From assembly GCF_001439605.1 (NCBI RefSeq), contig NZ_LMBX01000007.1:62001-126000 (forward strand): a stretch of DNA of 64,000 nucleotides, in the 5' to 3' direction. Shown here piece after piece: positions 18,570 through 26,973 of the stretch. Under the pieces are notes generated by a model, which did no database searches, was not told the origin of the DNA, and saw only the letters and a list, made by a program, of their open reading frames with translations. The DNA comes from Cytobacillus praedii. Its GTDB lineage: Bacteria; Bacillota; Bacilli; Bacillales; Cytobacillaceae. Position numbers and translations under genes: made by a program. Each line of letters begins with the position of its first letter. The first letter of the stretch is position 1.

Positions 18570-19772
18570 ATGCTACGTTCAATGTACTCAGGGATAAGCG
18601 GAATGAAAAACTTCCAAACAAAGCTAGATGTAATTGGTAATAATATCGCTAACGTTAATACTTACGGCTTTAAAAAAGGTCGTGTTACATTCAAAGATAC
18701 AATGAACCAAATGGTTGCGGGTGCTAGTGCGGCAACAGACAATCGCGGTGGGACTAATCCGATGCAAATTGGGCTTGGTTCAGCATTAGCAACGATTGAT
18801 ACTATCCATACTGGTTCTAGTTTACAATCTACTGGTCGTGCACTTGATTTAGGAATTGATGGAGATGGATATTTTGTAGTTAAACAAGGTGATCAGGTTT
18901 TATATACTAGAGCAGGAAATTTTTATGTTGACGATAATGGAACTCTTGTTAATTCAGATGGTCTTAAAGTACAAGCATATAAATCAGGGGTACTAGAAGA
19001 TATTGTAGTTAATGTGAATGCTACATTACCTGCACTAGCAACTAATGAAATTAAATTAAATGGTAGTTTGCCAGATCCGTCAACGTTAAAACCTGGTGCA
19101 GGCAGTGATGTTCAACAGATGAAGATTGTTGATGAAAAAGGTGTTGAACATACTCTAGACTATCAATATGTTGTAGATGCAGCTGGGACTGGCTGGGAAG
19201 TTAAGATTACAAATCAAAAATCTACAGCTGATCCAAAAGCGAGTATATCAGTTCCATTAGCATATGATGCAACAAATAAAACATATACTGCACCTGCTGA
19301 TATAGATTTAGCAACACTCGAGTTAACGGATGCAGGCACTGCTAAAATTAATGTTGATAAACTTAAACAAGAAGGAGATTCAATCACAGCACAAGCTAAT
19401 CCTAATGGGAATTTATCAGGAAAATTAGAAAGTTTTAATATTGGTCCTACTGGTGAAGTAAATGGAGTGTATTCAAATGGCCAGATTAGAAGCCTTGGAA
19501 CAGTTGCACTGGCAAAATTCAGTAACACTTCAGGACTTCTAAAGGCAGGGAATAACTTATTCCAAGAAACGATTAACTCAGGTACTGCAAACATTAATGT
19601 TCCCGGTAGTGGCAGAGGATCAATTGCAGCGGGCTCGCTAGAAATGTCCAATGTCGATCTTTCCGAAGAATTCACTGAAATGATCGTAACTCAACGTGGG
19701 TTCCAAGCCAACACACGTATCATCACAACATCTGATGAAATCCTGCAAGAGTTAGTAAACTTAAAACGATAG
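18570..19772 (+). CDS. flgE: Flagellar hook protein FlgE
   Basis: Structural subunit of the hook, 400 residues. The N terminus has the rod/hook motif MLRSMYSGISGMKNFQTKLDVIGNNIANVNTYGFKKGRVTF, followed by GDGYFVVKQGDQVLYTRAGNFYVD; the C terminus has SNVDLSEEFTEMIVTQRGFQANTRIITTSDEILQELVNLKR. It is much longer than the 264-residue B. subtilis protein because of a Thr/Ala/Asp-rich central domain (about 130-300). GAGAGGAG precedes ATG 18570. Confidence 0.97.
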   Translation: MLRSMYSGISGMKNFQTKLDVIGNNIANVNTYGFKKGRVTFKDTMNQMVAGASAATDNRGGTNPMQIGLGSALATIDTIHTGSSLQSTGRALDLGIDGDGYFVVKQGDQVLYTRAGNFYVDDNGTLVNSDGLKVQAYKSGVLEDIVVNVNATLPALATNEIKLNGSLPDPSTLKPGAGSDVQQMKIVDEKGVEHTLDYQYVVDAAGTGWEVKITNQKSTADPKASISVPLAYDATNKTYTAPADIDLATLELTDAGTAKINVDKLKQEGDSITAQANPNGNLSGKLESFNIGPTGEVNGVYSNGQIRSLGTVALAKFSNTSGLLKAGNNLFQETINSGTANINVPGSGRGSIAAGSLEMSNVDLSEEFTEMIVTQRGFQANTRIITTSDEILQELVNLKR

Positions 19773-19775
19773 GCT

Positions 19776-19825
19776 AAGGGAGGGATAGGGTTAAAGGTGT
19801 TGATCCTTTAACCCTAAATATAACA
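19776..19825 (+). promoter_or_regulatory. Distant Shine-Dalgarno plus 11-bp bridging hairpin for swrD
   Basis: AAGGGAGGG (19776-19784) is a strong ribosome site but lies about 42 bases from the only sensible swrD start, TTG 19826. Between them, AGGGTTAAAGG (19787-19797) pairs perfectly with CCTTTAACCCT (19805-19815). Folding removes 29 bases and leaves about 13 bases of effective spacing. No other purine-rich site lies near the TTG. Confidence 0.6.
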
Positions 19826-20047
19826 TTGATTAAGGTAACGCGTTTAAACGGGAAAGCATTTGTATTAAATGCTGTTTTTATCGAAGTAATTGAGTCTTTT
19901 CCTGATACGACGATTACGCTAACGAATGGGCGGAAATATGTCGTGAAGGAATCAGAGGAAGCAGTAGTGAAGCTAGTAAAAGATTTCTATCAATCTGTAA
20001 GCCTTCTAGGGCATCAGCATGTGGGGGAAGATGAAGATGAAGAATAA
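19826..20047 (+). CDS. swrD: Flagellar motor power factor SwrD (FlbD family)
   Basis: 73-residue FlbD/YlzI protein. In B. subtilis SwrD raises flagellar power for swarming. The start [35 protein letters not shown] is the family signature, so TTG 19826 is firmly placed; the same frame has a stop at 19775-19777 and no other start codon before the TTG. The tail is acidic (HVGEDEDEE). It follows flgE as in B. subtilis and overlaps the start of fliL by 11 bases. Confidence 0.93.
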   Translation: MIKVTRLNGKAFVLNAVFIEVIESFPDTTITLTNGRKYVVKESEEAVVKLVKDFYQSVSLLGHQHVGEDEDEE

Positions 20048-20468
20048 TAAGCTTGTAATGATTATGATAATTATGCTTGTTGCTATTACCCTAGTTGGTG
20101 CTGTTGCAGTTATTGTTGTCAAGCAGCTTAATAATGATGGTTCAGGACCAAAAGAACCTTCGATTGATGAAGTTTTGGAAGCATCTGTTGATGTTCCGCA
20201 ACTAACAACAAATTTAGCAAGCAATGATTTTATTCGTATTTCTTTCAAGATTCAAACCGATAACAAAAAGGCAAAAGAAGAGTTAGAGAAAAGAGATTTT
20301 CAAGTAAAGGATATTATTATCCAAGAGCTTTCTGAAATGACTGCTGAAGATATCCAAGGTAAAGAAGGTCAGACAAAGTTGAAAGAGGTATTAAAAGGGA
20401 AAATAAACGGCCTCATGCAAAAGGGCAAGGTAGAAGAGGTCTATATCACCGAATCTCTCCTCCCATAG
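20037..20468 (+). CDS. fliL: Flagellar basal-body-associated protein FliL
   Basis: Single-pass membrane protein near the stator; 143 residues (B. subtilis 140). The membrane helix is at about 5-28 ([24 protein letters not shown]), and the FliL domain shows [24 protein letters not shown] and [24 protein letters not shown]. Three in-frame ATGs exist (20019, 20031, 20037). ATG 20037 is chosen because GGGGGAAG at 20023-20030 is then 6-7 bases upstream. The gene overlaps swrD. Confidence 0.93.
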   Translation: MKNNKLVMIMIIMLVAITLVGAVAVIVVKQLNNDGSGPKEPSIDEVLEASVDVPQLTTNLASNDFIRISFKIQTDNKKAKEELEKRDFQVKDIIIQELSEMTAEDIQGKEGQTKLKEVLKGKINGLMQKGKVEEVYITESLLP

Positions 20469-20505
20469 CCAATAGTACTGATATGAGTGCAAGCTTTTTT
20501 CTGAT

Positions 20506-20556
20506 ATGCTGTTGCATGACGTTACGAATTGCACAAGTTAATGAACGGCACAGCAT
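20506..20556 (+). promoter_or_regulatory. Hairpin in the fliL-fliM gap
   Basis: ATGCTGT (20506-20512) pairs with ACAGCAT (20550-20556) across a long loop that itself contains TGCA repeats. The 129-base gap has no gene and no clear promoter or T tract. Confidence 0.35.
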
Positions 20557-20597
20557 TAGTGAAATGAGTCATAGTTTTTTACTGGAGGTGAGGGAAC

Positions 20598-21599
20598 GTG
20601 TCTGGGGAAGTTTTATCACAAAATGAAATAGATGCCCTGTTGTCTGCACTATCTACTGGTGAGATGGATGCAGACGAATTGAAGAAAGAACAAACAGAGA
20701 AGAAAGTAAAAGTTTATGATTTCAAACGAGCGCTAAGATTTTCAAAAGATCAAATTAGAAGTTTAACAAGGATTCATGATAATTTTGCTCGGCTTTTGAC
20801 GACATTCTTTTCAGCTCAATTAAGAACGTACGTCCAAATTACGGTTGCATCGGCCGACCAAATTCCTTATGAAGAGTTTATTCGTTCTATTCCCAAAATG
20901 ACCATATTAAACGTGTTTGAAGTACCGCCTTTAGATGGAAGGATTCTAATGGAAGTCAATCCGAACATCGCGTATGCATTGATGGATCGAATGATGGGAG
21001 GAAAAGGAACGAGCGTTAATAATGTTGAGAATTTAACGGAAATTGAAACGAAAATTATGTCTAATACGTTTGAACGAGCATTCGAAAACTATCTGGAAGC
21101 TTGGAGTACGATCGTTGAAATGGAACCGCAGTTGGCGGATTTCGAAGTAAATCCTCAATTCCTATCAATGGTTTCACCGAATGAGACGGTTGTAGTTATC
21201 TCACTAAACACAACAATTGGCGAAACAAGCGGGATGATGAATATTTGTATACCGCATGTTGTACTTGAACCGATTATTCCTAAGCTGTCTGCCCATTATT
21301 ATATGCAGACAGATAAAAAGGATCGCGTACCTGAAGAAATAGAAAGATTAGAAAAACATATTCAAAGTGCAGAAGTTTCAGTTGTCAGTGAGCTGGGCAA
21401 TTCAGAAATAAGCATTCAAGACTTCTTAATGCTGGATATTGGGGATGTTATTGAGCTGAACAAGCAAATTGAACAACCGCTCATTATTAAAGTAGGAGAT
21501 ATTCCGAAATTTATTGGACAACCAGGAAAAGTAAATAAAAAACTAGCCATTCAAGTATTGGATATAGTGAAAGGGGGAGACGACAATGATGAGCGGTGA
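20598..21599 (+). CDS. fliM: Flagellar motor switch protein FliM
   Basis: C-ring switch protein that binds CheY-P through its N terminus. 333 residues (B. subtilis 332). The CheY-binding peptide EVLSQNEIDALLSALS is at residues 4-19, the CheC-like middle contains LMEVNPNIAYALMDRMMGGKG, and the C-terminal SpoA domain has VELGNSEISIQDFLMLDIGDVIELN (reading SELGNSE here). The start is GTG 20598 after GGAGGTGAGGG. It overlaps fliY by 14 bases. Confidence 0.97.
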   Translation: MSGEVLSQNEIDALLSALSTGEMDADELKKEQTEKKVKVYDFKRALRFSKDQIRSLTRIHDNFARLLTTFFSAQLRTYVQITVASADQIPYEEFIRSIPKMTILNVFEVPPLDGRILMEVNPNIAYALMDRMMGGKGTSVNNVENLTEIETKIMSNTFERAFENYLEAWSTIVEMEPQLADFEVNPQFLSMVSPNETVVVISLNTTIGETSGMMNICIPHVVLEPIIPKLSAHYYMQTDKKDRVPEEIERLEKHIQSAEVSVVSELGNSEISIQDFLMLDIGDVIELNKQIEQPLIIKVGDIPKFIGQPGKVNKKLAIQVLDIVKGGDDNDER

Positions 21600-22872
21600 T
21601 ATGCTTTCACAAGATGAAATCGATGCTCTATTACGTGGTGGAGATGATGAGGACACGGAAGAAATAATGGATGATTCCTTTGAAGTTGAAGATTATCTTT
21701 CTAGTATTGAGGAAGATGCTCTAGGAGAAATCGGAAATATTTCATTCGGCAGCTCAGCTACAGCACTATCTACCTTATTAAATCAAAAAGTGGATATTAC
21801 AACGCCGACAGTTACTGTCATCTCACAAAAAAAATTACAAGAGGAATTCCCTCATCCTTATGTTGCTATTCAAGTTAGTTATACAGAAGGGTTTTATGGA
21901 AGTAATTTATTAGTTATTAAACAAGAGGACGCAGCAATAATTGCTGATTTAATGCTAGGTGGGGATGGACGAAATCCATCTGATTTGATGGGCGAAATAC
22001 AGCTAAGTGCAGTTCAGGAAGCAATGAACCAAATGATGGGGTCAGCTGCAACTTCGATGTCTACAATTTTTAGTAAGAAGGTAGATATTTCACCACCGAT
22101 GATTGATGTGTTAGATGTTCAAGAAGGTTCAGGAACCGATAAAATACCTGATGAAGATATACTGGCAAAAATATCTTTTCGATTGAAAATTGGTGACTTA
22201 ATAGATTCAAATATTATGCAGCTATTACCTCTTCATTTTGCAAAAGGTTTAGTTGAAGAATTGCTAAATCCTGGTGGTGCAGAATCCGCTGATTCCAGCG
22301 TAATGGATGATGTTAACACACCTGCATACACGCAGCCAGCACAGCCGGATCTTTCTTTCGATAAACAGCCAGCTGGACAGGATTATGGATTCAACCAGTC
22401 ACAACACATGCAGAATGAACCTGTTTATCAGCAGGGTGGCTACCAACAGCAGCCAATGCATGGTTATCAGCAAGTACCGTATGGGTATCAGCAAGCAGGT
22501 CAGCCAAGTGGACCACAGCATTTTGGTTCAGCTTTCCCGGAAGCACCAAAAGCGAACGTGCAGCCAGCCGTATTTTCAAACTTTGAGCCTATTCATCTAC
22601 AAGAATCAGAATCAAAGAATTTAAATATGCTGCTCGATATTCCACTGCAAGTAACAGTGGAGCTTGGCAGAACAAAACGATCTGTAAAGGAAATTCTTGA
22701 GCTTTCAGCTGGTTCTATAATTGAACTTGATAAACTCGCAGGTGAACCGGTTGATATTCTTGTAAATAACCGTCTAATTGCCCAAGGTGAGGTTGTAGTT
22801 ATTGATGAAAACTTTGGAGTAAGGGTTACGGATATTATTAGTCAAAGTGATCGATTAAAAAAACTTAGATAA
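21586..22872 (+). CDS. fliY: Flagellar motor switch phosphatase FliY
   Basis: Gram-positive FliN-type switch protein with CheY-P phosphatase activity. 428 residues. It has an N-terminal CheY-binding MLSQDEIDALLRGG, two CheC-type phosphatase sites (EDALGEIGNISFGSSATALS and SAVQEAMNQMMGSAATSMS), a Gln/Tyr/Pro-rich linker at about 245-325 (QQGGYQQQPMHGYQQVPYGY), and a C-terminal FliN/SpoA domain (LDIPLQVTVELGRTKRSVKEILELSAGS). ATG 21586 or 21589 could start it; both follow AGGGGGAGA. Confidence 0.97.
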   Translation: MMSGDMLSQDEIDALLRGGDDEDTEEIMDDSFEVEDYLSSIEEDALGEIGNISFGSSATALSTLLNQKVDITTPTVTVISQKKLQEEFPHPYVAIQVSYTEGFYGSNLLVIKQEDAAIIADLMLGGDGRNPSDLMGEIQLSAVQEAMNQMMGSAATSMSTIFSKKVDISPPMIDVLDVQEGSGTDKIPDEDILAKISFRLKIGDLIDSNIMQLLPLHFAKGLVEELLNPGGAESADSSVMDDVNTPAYTQPAQPDLSFDKQPAGQDYGFNQSQHMQNEPVYQQGGYQQQPMHGYQQVPYGYQQAGQPSGPQHFGSAFPEAPKANVQPAVFSNFEPIHLQESESKNLNMLLDIPLQVTVELGRTKRSVKEILELSAGSIIELDKLAGEPVDILVNNRLIAQGEVVVIDENFGVRVTDIISQSDRLKKLR

Positions 22873-22891
22873 TGCATGGGGGTTATGAGGA

Positions 22892-23254
22892 ATGGCACAA
22901 AAAATTTTAATTGTTGATGATGCAGCATTTATGAGAATGATGATTAAAGATATTCTAACAAAAAATGGGTATGAAGTAGTCGGGGAAGCTGCTGATGGAG
23001 TACAAGCAGTAGAGAAGTATAAAGAATTTCAACCAGATTTAGTGACAATGGATATTACGATGCCTGAAATGGATGGAATTACAGCATTAAAAGAAATAAA
23101 GAAAATAAATCCTAATGCAAAAGTGCTTATGTGTTCTGCAATGGGGCAACAAGCAATGGTTATTGATGCTATTCAAGCTGGCGCAAAAGACTTTATTGTT
23201 AAACCTTTCCAGGCTGATCGTGTTATTGAAGCAATCTCGAAAACTTTAGGATAA
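22892..23254 (+). CDS. cheY: Chemotaxis response regulator CheY
   Basis: Single receiver domain, 120 residues. The acidic pocket D9/D10, phospho-acceptor D54 (LVTMDITMPEMDG) and K104 (FIVKPF) are all present. It is phosphorylated by CheA, binds FliM and in Bacillus promotes counter-clockwise rotation. It is located between fliY and fliO as in B. subtilis; the ATG follows GGGGGTTATGAGG. Confidence 0.98.
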   Translation: MAQKILIVDDAAFMRMMIKDILTKNGYEVVGEAADGVQAVEKYKEFQPDLVTMDITMPEMDGITALKEIKKINPNAKVLMCSAMGQQAMVIDAIQAGAKDFIVKPFQADRVIEAISKTLG

Positions 23255-23282
23255 TAATCTATTGATTAGAGGGTGCAGTATA

Positions 23283-23945
23283 TTGCAATATGTTAATCGG
23301 ACTATTCTTTTGCTACTTATTATAGGAATTGCTCTGCTGGGCTTGGATGCACCAGCCTATGCAGAGCAATTAAACAATAGTGTGAGAGATTGTTTAGAAC
23401 ATCCAGACGCTTGCGGTGATGATCAAACACCAACAAAACAGGAAGAGCAAGGCAGTGCTGAATCTTCAAAGGTTGGTATCAACGCTTGGGATGTTCTAAA
23501 AATGATCCTTGCAACAGCTTTTGTAGTTGCTCTGCTTTATTTCCTGCTTAAGTTTATTAATAAGAGAAGTAAAAATTATAAAAGCAGCAGACTCATAGAA
23601 AATTTGGGAGGCACTGCACTTGGTACGAATCGATCTGTTCAGCTAATAAAGGTTGGTAATCGTATCTTGATCGTAGGTGTTGGTGAAAATATTCAGCTAT
23701 TAAAGGAACTTACGGACTCAGAGGAATGCAGTCAAATTATCTCAGACTATAATGAAAAAATGGAACAGCTTGTACAGCCAAGCGATATTGTGACAAAGGT
23801 ACTTCAAAGAAGAAAAAAGAGTCAATCAAATGAAAACAAAGGGAACCAGTTTCAATCATTGCTTAAACAACAGCTAGATAACTTAAATACAGACAGGCAG
23901 AAATTATTTGACGAAATGGAGAAGAAAGGATCAGACGAGCGATGA
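23283..23945 (+). CDS. fliO: Flagellar export gate protein FliO (FliZ)
   Basis: Membrane protein aiding assembly of the FliP ring. About 220 residues. An N-terminal signal-like helix (RTILLLLIIGIALLGLDAPAYA), a short exported region with two cysteines (RDCLEHPDACGDD), one membrane helix (VLKMILATAFVVALLYFLLKF) and a cytoplasmic FliO domain (LGTNRSVQLIKVGNRILIVGVGENIQLLKEL). TTG 23283 fits the AGAGGGTG site at 23268-23275 better than TTG 23262. Its stop overlaps fliP (ATGA). Confidence 0.9.
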   Translation: MQYVNRTILLLLIIGIALLGLDAPAYAEQLNNSVRDCLEHPDACGDDQTPTKQEEQGSAESSKVGINAWDVLKMILATAFVVALLYFLLKFINKRSKNYKSSRLIENLGGTALGTNRSVQLIKVGNRILIVGVGENIQLLKELTDSEECSQIISDYNEKMEQLVQPSDIVTKVLQRRKKSQSNENKGNQFQSLLKQQLDNLNTDRQKLFDEMEKKGSDER

Positions 23946-24607
23946 ATGAATTTATGGAGTTTTTTAATAATAGTTCGCCTGAGAATGTTTCGACTTCAGT
24001 AAAATTAGTTTTAATGCTGACTGTGTTGTCATTGGCACCTAGTATTCTCATATTAATGACTTGTTTTACAAGAATTGTCATTGTTCTCTCCTTTGTCAGA
24101 ACGGCGCTTGCAACACAGCAAATGCCTCCAAATCAAGTAATAATCGGATTATCTTTATTTTTAACCTTTTTTATCATGGCTCCGACAATGCAACAAGTGA
24201 ATGAAGAAGCGCTAACACCGCTGTTTAATGAAGAAATCAATTTAGAGCAAGCATATGAGAAAGCTTCCGTTCCATTTAAGGAATTTATGAGTGCACATAC
24301 GAGACAAAAGGATTTAGCTTTATTTCTGGAGTATTCTAAGGCAGAACCGCCAAAATCAGTTGAAGACATTCCGTTAACTTCACTAGTACCAGCCTTTGCT
24401 ATTAGTGAAATTAAAACCGCATTCCAAATCGGATTTATGATATTTATACCTTTTCTCGTAATTGATATGGTAGTGGCAAGTATCCTCATGTCAATGGGGA
24501 TGATGATGCTTCCTCCAGTAATGATTTCATTGCCTTTTAAAATCTTGTTATTTGTCCTTGTTGATGGATGGTATCTCGTCGTAAAATCTCTTTTACAAAG
24601 CTTTTAA
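23942..24607 (+). CDS. fliP: Flagellar export gate protein FliP
   Basis: Core of the type III export gate, 221 residues. Membrane segments and family blocks include LTVLSLAPSILILMTCFTRIVIVLSFVRTALATQQMPPNQVIIGLSLFLTFF broken by charged loops, LVPAFAISEIKTAFQIGFMIFIPFLVIDMVVAS and SMGMMMLPPVMISLPFKILLFVLVDGW. It starts inside the fliO stop (ATGA), implying coupling. Confidence 0.97.
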   Translation: MNEFMEFFNNSSPENVSTSVKLVLMLTVLSLAPSILILMTCFTRIVIVLSFVRTALATQQMPPNQVIIGLSLFLTFFIMAPTMQQVNEEALTPLFNEEINLEQAYEKASVPFKEFMSAHTRQKDLALFLEYSKAEPPKSVEDIPLTSLVPAFAISEIKTAFQIGFMIFIPFLVIDMVVASILMSMGMMMLPPVMISLPFKILLFVLVDGWYLVVKSLLQSF

Positions 24608-24624
24608 GCAGGTGAATGTATAAA

Positions 24625-24894
24625 ATGACTCCCGAAACAGTTATTTCAATTGCAGAACGTGGCATTATGACTGTATTACTTATTTGTGGACCATTATTGC
24701 TGCTGGCACTTGTCGTTGGATTAATTGTCAGTATTTTCCAGGCGACAACACAAATTCAAGAACAAACATTAGCGTTCATACCCAAGATTGTTGCTGTTCT
24801 TGCGGGACTTGTGTTTTTTGGACCGTGGATGCTAAGTCATATGCTTTCTTATGCAGGTGAAATTTTTTCAAACTTAACGAGGTTTGTGGGTTGA
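24625..24894 (+). CDS. fliQ: Flagellar export gate protein FliQ
   Basis: 89 residues, identical in length to the B. subtilis protein, with two membrane helices and the signature VGLIVSIFQATTQIQEQTLAFIPKI. ATG 24625 was preferred over ATG 24616 because the AGGTGA site directly abuts the upstream ATG. It is followed by fliR with four bases between. Confidence 0.96.
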   Translation: MTPETVISIAERGIMTVLLICGPLLLLALVVGLIVSIFQATTQIQEQTLAFIPKIVAVLAGLVFFGPWMLSHMLSYAGEIFSNLTRFVG

Positions 24895-24898
24895 TGAT

Positions 24899-25681
24899 AT
24901 GGTAGACTTAATACCCGCTTTTCCAGCTTTTTTACTAGTGTTTGTGAGGGTAACATCTTTTTTTCTGATGATGCCCCTTTTTTCATACCGTTCCATTCCA
25001 GTAGCGGCGAAAATCGGATTAGGCTTTTTTATGGCAGTTATCATGGTTGTTACTCTTGATGCACCAACGCTGGAAATTGATCATACTTATTTCTTATTAA
25101 TTATAAAAGAAGCACTTGTTGGTTTATTCATAGGATTTATCGCTTATTTAATTTTATCTGCTATCCAAATTGCAGGTGGCTTTATTGATTTCCAAATGGG
25201 ATTTGCAATTGCAAATGTGATCGATCCGCAGACTGGTGCACAAAGTCCTTTAATGGGTCAATATCTATATACAATTGGACTCTTTTTTTTACTGACAGTG
25301 AACGGCCATCATCTTATGCTAGATGGAGTGTTTTACAGCTATGAGTTTATTCCTTTAGATCAGCCATGGATTCCATTTGGGGATGAAAATTTGGTTGAAT
25401 ATGTAATTAAAGCATTTAATTCGATGTTCATTATTGCTTTTCAAATGTCTATTCCTGTTGTCGGAAGTCTATTTTTAGTCGATATAGCTTTAGGAATTGT
25501 AGCGAGAACGGTTCCACAGCTTAATGTTTTTGTTGTCGGGCTTCCTTTGAAAATAGGAGTGAGTTTCCTCGTTCTCATAGCGGTGATGAGTGTGATGCTG
25601 TTTGCTGTTTCACATTTATTTGAAACGATGTTAAATACGATGCGCGGTCTCATGGACATTATTGGGGGAACAAGCAGATGA
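24899..25681 (+). CDS. fliR: Flagellar export gate protein FliR
   Basis: 260 residues with about six membrane helices; it completes the FliPQR gate. Blocks include FVRVTSFFLMMPLFSYRSIPVAAKIGLG, GGFIDFQMGFAIANVIDPQTGAQSPLMGQ and RTVPQLNVFVVGLPLKIGVSF. ATG 24899 gives MVDLIPAFPAFLLVF, matching the family start. An in-frame TTG at 24884 lies inside fliQ. Its stop overlaps flhB by four bases. Confidence 0.96.
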   Translation: MVDLIPAFPAFLLVFVRVTSFFLMMPLFSYRSIPVAAKIGLGFFMAVIMVVTLDAPTLEIDHTYFLLIIKEALVGLFIGFIAYLILSAIQIAGGFIDFQMGFAIANVIDPQTGAQSPLMGQYLYTIGLFFLLTVNGHHLMLDGVFYSYEFIPLDQPWIPFGDENLVEYVIKAFNSMFIIAFQMSIPVVGSLFLVDIALGIVARTVPQLNVFVVGLPLKIGVSFLVLIAVMSVMLFAVSHLFETMLNTMRGLMDIIGGTSR

Positions 25682-26763
25682 AATTATTATTAACGTTAGA
25701 TTTGCAGCTTTTTTCAGGTGAAAAGACAGAAAAAGCAACCCCAAAGAAGAGGCAGGATTCTCGTAAAAAAGGACAAGTTGCCAAAAGCCAAGATGTGAAT
25801 ACGGCAATTAGTTTACTTGCTGTCTTTCTCTTTTTCCTATTTGCAGGTTCCTATATGAAAGATATTGTTTTGTATGTGATGAGGCACGGCTTTCAGGAAA
25901 TTATGCTTACAGAGTTAACGGAAGCAAATATTCAGTCGGTTTTTCTTTCCATTTTGAAAGAGCTTGTATTCCTTTTAGGACCGATTATGTTTGTTGCGTT
26001 AATTGCAGGAGTAGCATCGAATTATATGCAAGTTGGGATTCTATTTTCGACGGAAGTCATCCAGCCGAAGCTCGAAAAACTGGATCCGATTAAAGGCTTT
26101 AAAAGGATTTTTGCCCTTAGAGCCCTTGTTGAGCTTTTAAAATCAATGCTAAAAATAGGATTTGTTGGTCTTGTTACATTTCTTGTTTTATGGGGCAGTA
26201 TTGATGAAATTTTAATTTTGTCGCAAAAGCCCGTTGGAGCTGCATTAGCGACAATAGGAAACTTAACCATCAAGATGGGATTGTTTGCATCAGGTGCGTT
26301 ATTGTTTCTATCTCTATTAGATTATCTATATCAAAAATATGATTTTGAAAAGAATATCCGAATGTCGAAGCAAGACATTAAAGACGAGTTTAAAAATATT
26401 GAGGGGGATCCCCTTATTAAATCAAAAATAAAGCAAAGGCAACGAGAAATGGCGATGAGACGAATGATGCAAGAAGTTCCCAATGCGGATGTTGTCATCA
26501 CGAATCCAACCCACTTCGCAGTTGCTTTAAAATATGATGAAACAAAATCGGATGCACCATATGTTGTTGCAAAAGGGGTAGATTTTGTTGCTCAAAAAAT
26601 AAAGCTAATTGCAAAAGAAAAAGATATTATTACAGTAGAAAATAGGCCTCTTGCGAGAGCTTTATATAGTCAGGCAGACATCGGTGACGCGATTCCAGAG
26701 GAATTCTTCAAAGCCGTTGCAGAAATTCTTGCCTATGTATACAGAACTAAGAAGAAAATCTAA
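25678..26763 (+). CDS. flhB: Flagellar export switch protein FlhB
   Basis: Export gate component that changes substrate specificity after autocleavage. 361 residues (B. subtilis 360). The N-terminal EKTEKATPKKRQDSRKKGQVAKSQDV motif, four membrane helices, and the autocleavage site NPTH at residues 276-279 are intact. It is fused to fliR by an ATGA overlap. A 210-base spacer with a repeat element separates it from flhA. Confidence 0.98.
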   Translation: MKLLLTLDLQLFSGEKTEKATPKKRQDSRKKGQVAKSQDVNTAISLLAVFLFFLFAGSYMKDIVLYVMRHGFQEIMLTELTEANIQSVFLSILKELVFLLGPIMFVALIAGVASNYMQVGILFSTEVIQPKLEKLDPIKGFKRIFALRALVELLKSMLKIGFVGLVTFLVLWGSIDEILILSQKPVGAALATIGNLTIKMGLFASGALLFLSLLDYLYQKYDFEKNIRMSKQDIKDEFKNIEGDPLIKSKIKQRQREMAMRRMMQEVPNADVVITNPTHFAVALKYDETKSDAPYVVAKGVDFVAQKIKLIAKEKDIITVENRPLARALYSQADIGDAIPEEFFKAVAEILAYVYRTKKKI

Positions 26764-26782
26764 TAATATTGAAGTTTAATAG

Positions 26783-26960
26783 TGTCTAGCACCATTGCTG
26801 CCCCGACGTACGAAAGTGATGTATTTACATTGCGACGGGACGACGAGTGTTGGCCTAAAGGTCACAAGCCAAGCATCACAAAAAGGTGAAAATTACCTTT
26901 CCGTGATGCTCAACTTGTGAGATGCCTGATGGTAACCAAGGCACTTACGCTTTTCTAATA
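26783..26960 (+). repeat. Dispersed TGTCTAGC...CTTACGCTTTTCTAATA repeat (full copy)
   Basis: A 178-base element beginning TGTCTAGC and ending ACTTACGCTTTTCTAATA, ending 13 bases before the flhA start. The interior folds into several hairpins: GCATCAC/GTGATGC (26873-26879 and 26903-26909) enclosing AAAGGT/ACCTTT, TTGGC/GCCAA just before it, and TGCCT/AGGCA after it. A 26-base version of the same ends lies upstream of nusA, and a degenerate one upstream of pyrH. Elements with these ends recur in many Bacillaceae genomes as far as I recall. Confidence 0.7.
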
Positions 26961-26973
26961 GGAGAGGAAATAT

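Noticed and set aside
20485-20505. Possible further copy of the TGTCTAGC repeat before fliM
   Set aside because: Only about 13 of 20 positions match, close to chance for T-rich sequence.
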